Shown here: positions 55,060-64,000 of the stretch, piece by piece
Layout: each line of letters starts with the position of its first letter
How positions within the stretch are numbered: the first letter of the stretch is position 1
From: Dermatophagoides farinae
Taxonomy: Eukaryota > Arthropoda > Arachnida > Sarcoptiformes > Pyroglyphidae
NCBI RefSeq assembly: GCF_024713945.1
Contig: NC_134679.1
Coordinates: forward strand, 4,593,001 to 4,657,000
DNA length: 64,000 nucleotides
Direction of reading: 5' to 3'
Program-made: the position numbers and the translations under genes
The notes under the pieces: generated by a model
Told to the model about the DNA's origin: nothing
Database searches by the model: none
The model's input: only the letters and a program-made list of their open reading frames with translations

Positions 55060-57409
55060 GAAAAAAATATGGTGATGACAATATTTAATATTGATTTAAT
55101 ATTGATATTTAATATGGTAATATTTAATGACGATGATGATGATGATGATTTCAAGTGAATTTAAACAATTTTTGAATGTATATAAATTATGTGCATAAAT
55201 AAGATTCTCTTTCAACTTGATAATGATGTATGAGATGATCATCATCATCGTAAAGATTGACAGCTTTTTTTTCATCGACTATGAAAAAAATCATGACGAT
55301 GTATTTTTTTTTTTTTTTTTCATAAAAATGTAGATACAGTGTAAATGTCCATGTAACAGAAAGATGATAATTTGATTTGAAATTTGAAATTTAATTCTAT
55401 TCTATTCTATATTAGATTAGATATACAGTGATACTTCAGTTAAAGATTATTAAAGCCAAACATGCATTAACAACAACAAGTGAAAATAGCATTGATTTTG
55501 GTTTGAAATTCAATGGTTAACAAACTTTGAATGTATTCATTTTTTATGGATTCAATATTTATTTTTTTTTGACATCATAATAAATTTTCATTTTCTTTTA
55601 CTTACACTTGACTTGATTTGTGATTTTTTGGCTGTTTGTTTTGCACATAAATTTTGATTTTTTTTTGTTTTAAAAAAAATTTTAAAACACAGTGAAAGAG
55701 ATTGGAAACTTATAGTTTTTTTTTTTTTTTTTTTTGTTGGTTATCGGTATGTTGTGGTTTCTATTTTGGCCACCGTTTCTGAAAACCAAACGTTTTATTT
55801 ATTCTAGTTAATTTTTTCTTTGATGTTATTTATTTTTCATTCTCTTATTTTTGTGGTTTCATTGCCATTTTTCACATTTATGACAAAAAATTTTCTTTTT
55901 TGTTTTGTTCATAGTTTATATATATGATTACATCGTCATGGGTGGTTCCTGTGTCTGTTCCAATGAATGTGACCAATGAAATGTTGTTTGTAGTTTGGTT
56001 TTATGGTTGATTCGGTCCATTGTTTCTAGCATAATATTTGGTTCTGGTTTTTCTCCGAACACGCACACAGTGACAAATACAAATGTCTGATCATCATCAC
56101 AAATATATATATGGAATTCTGTATATGTGTTTATTTGGATCGAAAAATTCGCAATAATTATGGTTCCACAAAAAAAAACTTCCAATGAAATTGAATTTTC
56201 TTCCTATTTGATTGTAGCAGCAGTAGCAGCAGCCACAGCAAAACTTTGAAATGAAAGCTTTTTCGTTTCTCCATTCTAGTGATTGTTCTGATAATTCTGA
56301 TGATGATGATGATGATAATAATCGGATGGTGTTTATATTGATGTTGGTCATTCGTAAGGCAATTTGCGATATAACCATTGTATTTTATTGTTGTTCATCC
56401 ATTAATGGTGTGTGTGTGTGTAAAAAAAATTTCACTTTTTTCAATTTTTTTTTATATTTGTTATTTTTTAGATCCAAAGTTTTTTTCAATTTTAGTTTGG
56501 GCCATCACATTATGAACATTGACTTTTTTTTGCCATCATTATCATCACGATCATGATCATAATCATCCATTTCAAAATCAAATATTTATTTAGTTTTTTT
56601 TTCTCTCTTCTCTCTTGTTTATTAAAAGAATCATCATTATCATTATTATCATCATCATTATTATCATCGTCTTGATTATTATTATATGTATGAAAATCGT
56701 CACCTAATTCACACAAAGATAATGATAATGGTTATTTCAATTGACTTTAGTGAATTTAGAAGATAAAAAAAAATGAAGTCATACTAGGGGTTAGGTCAAT
56801 TGGCATCCAAAATTGATAAGGATGATGATGATGGTAATATGTGAGAATCACATACATTAATGGCCAAATTTAGGAGAAAAACTTCTTTTTTTTATTTACA
56901 CTTTCTCTTGATGATTTGCAACTAAAAATTGTAAAACTTTTTTCGCCAATTTTTTTTTGGTCATATGCCCGGCGGAAAAAAATACATTATAGTCCATATA
57001 ATATGTGATTAGCGTTAATTCGAATAGTTTGCGTTTTTGTTTGTTTTATGTTGGAGAATTTTTTTTATGAGTGTTAAAGTTTGAAATTTTGATAGAAATT
57101 TTCATTAATTTATCATGAAAAAGTGAATTTGTGTATTTGTGTATTCGACCACATATATAGAAATAATATTCTGTTACACGAGATCTATATATGATAAACA
57201 GGAAAAATAATTTCCTCATTTATGGTATTCAGGACAGAATCAGAGAGACAGAGGAAGAGAAATTCTTTAATCAAATTGATTATTTTTTAATTAAATCTAT
57301 CGAATTTTGTTTATTTGATTTTGACAAAAATAAAACTTTCCTTGTTTATAATGATGAACAGAATTCATTTATTCAAAATTTTTATTGGCTTCCTCTGTTG
57401 GAAAGAATC

Positions 57410-57435
57410 TTTTTTTTTTTTTTTTTTTTTTTTTT
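57410..57435. repeat. Poly-T tract, 26 bases
   Basis: Longest homopolymer I see in the window. No poly(A)-tailed element with target-site duplication is recognisable next to it. Other long T runs are at 48485-48502 and 61296-61315. Confidence 0.95.
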
Positions 57436-57673
57436 GATCAATTCGATTTCATAAACATCATCATCATCATCATCATCCCGATAGATAATCGGCTTTTCCT
57501 GAATTTTTTTTTATATTTCCATTGGAGTTTTATTTTTAGTTAGACATTTGAAAAAAAATAGAATCATCTTATTTTTCTTTTCTTTCATATGTATGTGAGT
57601 TCATTTTTATTTTTGTTTCCGTGAAACATTTCTTGTTTTGTTTAAAAATTTTATTTTTCAATCCTAAATGATG

Positions 57674-57706
57674 TATAGATAGATAAATAGATAGATAGAT
57701 AGATAG
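57674..57706. repeat. (TAGA)n tetranucleotide microsatellite
   Basis: Near-perfect TAGA repeat of about eight units with one substitution. Confidence 0.95.
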
Positions 57707-58985
57707 AAAAAGAGAAATGGAAAAAAAATTACAAGGAAGAAAATCTTCTTTGCAAAAAAAACCAAAAAATAATAAATAAATGGAAAAAATTTTCCCGAAA
57801 AGAAAAAATCAATAAATATGAACAAAACATGAAACATCAGAATCTGGATTTGAATGAAAAAGACATATTTATGTGTATGAGAAGTGATTTTATTATTGGC
57901 AAATCATCCAGAATATTCAATATGATAGAAATTATAATATCTGTCTCCATTGCTATTGAGTTTTCAAATAACAAAAATTTTTTTGGTCAATCTGATGATG
58001 ATAACAACATTATTGTAAATGATGATTTTGTTGTTGCCTGTATTTGTTTGATGGTAATTGTGTGTGTGTGCGTGTTGTTGTTTTTTTCGGGAGGGGGGGT
58101 TGTGCCAAAATGAATCGATGAATTGATTTTATTCGTGACAATCTGAATGATGAAAAAAAATCCATTAACGTAAATATTTTTTCCCTTTTCTCTCTCTCTC
58201 TCCCTCATTTTGTAGTCAAATTAAAGCAAAATATCAATCAAATTGTTTTATTTGATAGAATTATTATTAATCAAATCTGGTTATTATGTAGAATTTTTGT
58301 TGTTGTTTTTGTACGTACTTATTCCATATGCAAGCAAAAATTTAATTGAATTTCCAGATGAAATAATGATAGATGGTCGAATGATGTTATCCAATTAGTT
58401 TATATGGGAGGTACATTTTTTTTTGTTTTTTGTTTTGTTTTCGTTTTTCTCTCATCAATTCTCTACATTCATCGAATGAATTGATTGATTGTTTGTTTAT
58501 GTGCAAACTTTATTGTGATTCAATAAACAAATTGTCTCTATGTTTTTGTTTTCATTTGCATATAATCATAAAAATGTATGGACAGAAATTTTGGAAATTC
58601 TTGATTGTTTTTTGTTTTTGTTTTTTTTGTTGCTCTCATTTTTCTAAATGTAAAACTCTTTCGATGATTTCAGCTTCGATGGTCATTTAATTAATGGACC
58701 ATTTTTTTATGGATTCATTTTGATTATTAATTTGATATGAATATAAGTGGATGATGCAGCAAAGCTTTTTTTCTGTTTTCTTGTTTTTTTCTATCATTCG
58801 TATCATTAATTCTATAGAACAGCAATCGATTCATAATCAATGATGGTTATTACCATCGGTTAACCCATCATCTTCATGATCGAACAGAAGGCAAAAGATA
58901 ACACTGTAATGGAAATTGTTTTTTATTTTTTTTTCACTCGAAATTTTCAATTTTTTTCAATCAATGTGAATGAAAAATGAGAAAA

Positions 58986-59010
58986 ACAACAACAACAACA
59001 ACAACAACAA
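58986..59010. repeat. (CAA)n trinucleotide microsatellite
   Basis: About eight CAA units in the gene-poor region. Confidence 0.95.
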
Positions 59011-60164
59011 AAATTTTGATGGAAAAAAATTCGAAAAAATAAAATGCAATAAAGTGAAACGATCATTCGTTCCTGGTATGATTCTGATAACATTAACGGC
59101 CCTTTTCCTCTTTGTATATATTGAAATCAAGATCGAAAATAGATTCACTGAATATTGAAGAAAAAAAAATCTAATTCAAAATGATAGACACGTATACGAT
59201 TTTTTCCCTGTTGTTTTCTTTTTTTTTACTTTTGGTGATTCGGAAATAATGTCAAGTGATTTTCCTGAATGTTTGTCGACTTTTTTCTTGTTTTTTTTTC
59301 ATACAACCAACTGGAATGGTTGGTAGTTGTTTGGTTCGATTTCAATTTCTGTTTTTTTGACTTTCTATTCAGCAGTATTAATAGACGAAAAATAGTAGAA
59401 AAAATTCCAAGTAAATAAATAGAATTTTTCATTTCCTTCCTATTTTTCTTTCATTCATCTATCGATGAGAATCAATGAGAATTTTGCGGCCTGAGGCTTT
59501 TCATTATACTTTTCATCGATGAATAGTTTATAACCTCAGTCTTTGATTGAATTTTTTTTTTCATTCGTTAGACAATCTGTCATTAGTTGGATTTTTTTTT
59601 CTTCAATGAATGATAATTTGTGATATTTTGATGGTTAAAATGTCAATTAATTTCTGATTTATCTTTTTTTCTTTTTTGTTAATTGTGAATGAATGAATCG
59701 TTCTGATAATCATCATTATTCATTTATCATTTATTCTTGAATGTTCATCATCATCATTGTTTTTATATACATAATTGTAAGCAGAATTTTTTTTCTGTTT
59801 GAATGTTGTCGCCATTTTATTTGTCGATTTGTTTATTCTGTATCTCAAAAACGTTTAAGTTGTTTTTTTTTGTTGTTTCTGTTGTTGTTGCTGTTTGTTG
59901 TGTATTTTTGTATCATCCTATTATGACCATCTGGAAATTCATTCTTGACTTTGTGATCATCATCATTATTATCTCCCTTACACAAAAAAAAATGATTCCC
60001 ATCATTGGAAACTTGAATCCGGAAAGAAAAAAAAAATATCTGTTTATTTACTATGATTATCATTGGTGTTGTTGACATCAATTCCTTTTGTTGTTGTTGT
60101 TGTTGTTGTTATGCATCCATTTATAATATTCTGATGGTTTGTTAGTGTGTGTGGTTTGTTTTTC

Positions 60165-60214
60165 TTTTTTTTTTTTTTTTTTTTTGGTTTTTGTTTGTTT
60201 GTTTGTTTGTTTGT
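60165..60214. repeat. Poly-T followed by (TTTG)n
   Basis: A run of about 21 T followed by a TTTG array of about six units. Confidence 0.95.
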
Positions 60215-62160
60215 CAATTCTATAGAATTAATGCATTCCATCCATTCATACACATGAGAGATTCACATTCCATTTTTATTGAGAATATACTATGAATCGA
60301 ATGAATGATTGTGTTTGGTTAATATTTGCATACTAGAATATTCTTATTCTTATTATTATTATGAAAAATATGACTCCATATTTTCAATATGTGTGGATGT
60401 CATTCTGTTAGTTGTTAATTATTCATCCATCTTGATTCTATACAATACTATTATCGTTATTATTCCATTTGGTATGAATGAACAGCAACAGCAACAGCAA
60501 AAAAAAATATACTTGAATATTTATTATAAGGAATCCACACGTCACACATATGGATAGATCATTTTTCTTGTTGTATTCGATAATCGATTCCATTGATATC
60601 CTAAATAAATAGTTCTTTGATTTTTTTCCTTCCAATCTTAATAATGAAAAAAAATCACACTTTATTCTTCTTTCTATTCTGGTGTACAGCAAATCTTATA
60701 TTAATAATTTAGTTCGTGTTTGAACTAGAAAAATTAATTCAAATTTTGCGATCAATCCAGAAATGAAAAAAAATAATTCAACTAATCCCTTTTTCTGAAA
60801 ATAGAATTAGAATCCACTTGATTATGATACTAAACTCGATTGTTTGTTTATCGGTTAGACTAACGAAAATAAAAAATCCAATCAATCAGTAATGGAAATA
60901 CAAAAATACAACAAAAACAAATCCTCATGAATGTAATATGACCAATGACATCAAACCATTGAAGAAAACTCTTCAGTCATATTCACTAGAAATGATGATT
61001 CGAATGTTGAATTCATTATTCGAAAAGCAACAACAAATTCTTCCTGTTTGTCTCGAATTTTCATCAAGGAAAAAAAGACAGAAAAATTCAAAACATGGTA
61101 TCTAAATATTTACATTGTTTTTCATTGGATTGATTGTTGTTTCATGAATCATCATGTATATCAAATTTCTTCAGTTTCGAAACAATTTTTTCCATTAGCC
61201 ATAGTTTTTTTATCTGTTTGTTTGTACATTTCAAAATGATGATGTTTGATTTAAAAACTGAAGAATATTAGAAATGGCAAAAGAATTGTGATCATTTTTT
61301 TTTTTTTTTTTTTTTGGTTATGAGTAGCAAGATAGACGATAACTTGAAGTATTGAATAACCGTCAATTTAGGCTGTTGGTATGTGTGAGATAGATATATA
61401 GAGGGAGAGAGAGATAAAGTTGATTTTATCAATCCATAGGAAATTTCCGTTTAAAATCGATAACAGATATTTGTGGCCATTCGTTGTTGATTAGTTTGAA
61501 TCCTTTCATTTTCCATGTGTATGATCGATCTATCGAATAAATGAAATTTTTTTCCGCCATCGTTACTGTACTGATTGGCCACATTTTTTTTATCGATCAA
61601 TTATCAACGACAATATCGATATGTCTGGCCAAAAAAGATAATTTTCAATTGAATATCATATTCATTATCTAGATATTGCTGTTTGGTACATACACATGAT
61701 TTTTTATCGATAATTCTATTTCACAAAATAATGTATCGGTCAAAACCGATCGATTCAATTGAATTTTTCATTGTCCATATAATTTATTATAACCACTGTA
61801 TTTATATTTCGTTATTTATTTATTTTTGTTGTTGTTGTTGTTGTTTTTTGTGGTTTCTTTTCAAGATACAAAAATGAAAAAAAAGAATAAAAAATTTGCC
61901 ATTACCATTGAATGTGTAACATGATGATGAAATACATTGCAAATTGAATTTTTTTCGACATTCGTAAATTATCGATTCTCATCGCATACTTTTGTTTTTA
62001 TTTATTTATTTTTTTCCATTCCATTTCCCTTTCAACATTATTTGCAGCAATTCAACCGATAAAATTAAATTTTGTTTTGTTTTTGTTCATTTTCTCAAAC
62101 AAAAATCGAAAAAGAATCTTCTGCAACATTAATTTTCCTGTGTAAGAGAAAAAAAAATAA

Positions 62161-62900
62161 ATGATAAATAATCTGTCCACCATTCTATTGTTGCTAGTGC
62201 CTACAGTAATCATATCCACTACGAATTATCATAAATCAAATCATTCATTGTTTGATGATGAATTAAACACCATGATGTCGACGATCAAAACTACCGATAA
62301 TTATCATCATCATCATTATCATCATCATCAACATCATCATCATAATCAACAACAACATGAACTAATGTCATTATATTTGGCTGGAAAAAACTTCACTGAA
62401 TCTACAACATCCGGTACGATAATTCCGGAATTACATATGAATTTGACGATAATTGAAAGATTTATTAATATTGTCAATGATAATGCTATTTCATTACCAT
62501 CATATCCGGATCGACAAATATCGGCAACCGGAATTCATGGCAGCGGCAGCGGTGATGATCAATTTCGTAGAATCGATCGACTTGTAGAAATGTCGTATAC
62601 ATTCCGTACGGTTATGGTCGTCATCTATATGTTAACAGCTTTTGTTGCCTTTATTGCCAACATAATGGCCATATTAATATTAAACTATGGTCGCCGTACT
62701 AGTCGTCAATTGAATTTATTCTTATCTAATCTCGGCCTCAGTGATATTATCTTTGCCATATTCAACATTCCATTTACATATATTACATTAATTTATAATA
62801 CATGGTGGCTACCGGAATTTCTTTGTCCATTAACCAGTTTTGTACAGGTATTGGCACCAACTGTTGCATTTTATACACTCATTGCCATTGGTATTGGTCG
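62161..62900 (+). CDS. Class A (rhodopsin-like) GPCR, neuropeptide-receptor type, first coding exon only
   Basis: 246 full codons from the ATG, ending at donor CG|GTAAGT within an Arg codon; TM4-TM7 lie outside the window. Residues 1-20 form a possible signal peptide (hydrophobic ILLLLVPTVII). The extracellular N-terminus of about 145 residues has a His-rich stretch (49-61) and N-glycosylation sequons at N4, N27, N77 and N94. TM1 about 149-174 with N167 (position 1.50); TM2 about 187-212 with D195 (2.50); W215-W216 in the first loop; C222 (3.25) for the loop disulfide; TM3 about 226-247. The pattern LCPLTSFVQVLAPTVAFYTLIAI resembles peptide receptors, but I cannot assign a ligand. The DRY motif position reads G246-R247, so the Asp is missing. 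The third residue is in the next exon. Confidence 0.88.
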
Positions 62901-64000
62901 GTAAGTCAAATGTTTTACATTTTTTTTTTCATTGTAATTGAATTTTATTACATAATCATAATCAAATCAATTGGATCATAATGACGACATTTTGAAATAT
63001 TGTCAAAACACGAATGTTATCACCAACATTTTAGTGCTTCTATTATAAAAATTGGTGATGTTTCTGAATATTTTGCATCTTTTTTTTTCTTTAGAAAAAC
63101 TAATCCATTTATATGAATATATAAACAACCAATCATCATCGTTGACAATTTCCAATGAATAACAAATGATCGAATCTTTCATTGATGAAATGTCAGATTT
63201 TTTTTCTCTTTGCTTGACAATCGAACGATTTCTTGGTGCAAAAGAAAAGAAAAAAAAAGAAAAAATAAATATATATGAATCATTTGATTTGATTTCATTT
63301 GAATTGCCATTTGTTTAATTTTGCTATTTTGATCTGTTTTTGTCAATGGTGTAGGTTTGAATTCTTATTCTTTTCTCAAATATTCTTGTTTTGATTTTTT
63401 TTTCGAATCCATTTCATAAATCAAACTTTGTGTTTGTGTTTGTGCGTGTGTGTGTGTGTTTATATCGAAACACAATGGTGTTAACAACAAAACAATCAAG
63501 CCATTGATTCTATAATCTGAAAAAAAGAATTTTATTCATTGGAAAATCTATTTTTTCCTACTTCCTATTTGTTTGTTTGATTCCATTTTTTTCAATCTCT
63601 CTCTCATTTGAATTGAAGATGATTGCGACTGCATCATGTTGTTCAATGCTGATAAATTTAAAAAAAAAAATATTGTGAAACGAAATTAGTTGAAAGAAAT
63701 CAATGAAGATAGTGGTGGGCGTTTTGAATTTTTATTCTCTCTCTCTCTTTATTCTATTCTTCATATCGATCATATAGATCCATAAATGTGTGTGTGGTGT
63801 GTGTGTGTTTGTATGAATGAAAAATTCTGTATTGGTTGAATTATCGTTATTATCATTGTACACGCCTTTTTATTTGGCATTTACTATCAATTTATTATTG
63901 GCGTTGATTGTTTTTTTTTTGTTTTAAAGTATGGCTGGTTCAAATTCGAATTCCATTGAAAAAATAAATCATTAAATCAAAAAAAAAATGAAAAAAAAAT
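62901..64000. other. Intron 1 (5' part) of the GPCR gene
   Basis: After the GTAAGT donor at 62901 I find no acceptor followed by a frame that resembles TM4, so the intron runs beyond the window. It contains GT repeats near 63444 and 63787, and poly-A/T runs. Confidence 0.6.

Larger units (their letters stand above)
45051..62160. other. 17-kb gene-poor, low-complexity region
   Basis: I find no exon that I can support on either strand. The sequence is dense in poly-T, CAT/GAT, CAA/TTG, CA/GT and TTTG tracts. All long open frames are driven by these repeats. It probably contains the SLC25A32 3' UTR, the 5' regulatory region and perhaps non-coding 5' exons of the GPCR at 62161. No intact transposase or reverse transcriptase frame is visible. 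Confidence 0.5.

Overview
The window is nuclear DNA from a small-genome arthropod. It is very AT-rich, has many CAT/GAT, CA/GT and poly-T tracts, short introns (mostly 55-80 nt) and strict GT-AG splice sites. All recognisable proteins are animal orthologues, including a HEY factor with a C-terminal YRPW motif. I infer a chelicerate, most likely an astigmatid (dust) mite. The species cannot be read from the sequence. I see no bacterial operon, CRISPR array, tRNA, rRNA or intact transposon.

Layout, left to right: the 5' end of an unknown minus-strand gene (1-90); PHTF (467-3674, -); a gene-poor spacer; an Argonaute of the AGO1/AGO2 type (8736-12059, +); CHID1 (13704-15097, -) divergent from the V-ATPase subunit D gene (15545-16294, +); a tight plus-strand run of LLPH, RPAP1 and DPM2 (16698-21346) meeting SURF6 (21363-22347, -) tail to tail; HEY (22661-25207, -); PDSS2 (28307-29596, -); an unrecognised secreted, prohormone-like gene (30512-31272, -); kynureninase (34580-36780, +) convergent with lipoyl synthase LIAS (37125-38297, -); FAF2/UBXD8 (38693-40316, +); the mitochondrial carrier SLC25A32 with two alternative last exons (40936-45050, +); about 17 kb with no supportable gene; and the first coding exon of a class A GPCR (62161-62900, +), cut by the right edge.

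The genes do not form a single pathway. Most are housekeeping genes: RNA silencing (Argonaute), ribosome and RNA polymerase assembly (LLPH, SURF6, RPAP1), mitochondrial cofactor metabolism (PDSS2 for ubiquinone, LIAS for lipoate, SLC25A32 for FAD/folate), and ER function (DPM2, FAF2, PHTF). Developmental or neural genes (HEY, the secreted precursor, the GPCR) sit beside the large spacers.

The observations I rate highest are: (1) SLC25A32 has two phase-matched alternative 3' exons that each rebuild the sixth transmembrane helix, with Arg in one and His in the other at an aligned helix position; (2) the Argonaute slicer tetrad reads D-D-D-H because the glutamate finger is Asp; (3) HEY has a frame-neutral 78-codon His/Gln-rich exon upstream of the bHLH, plus clustered CACGTG and Su(H)/CSL-type sites; (4) the GPCR has Gly at the DRY aspartate position. 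All intron and exon calls come from reading frame, splice consensus and family knowledge, with no transcript evidence.
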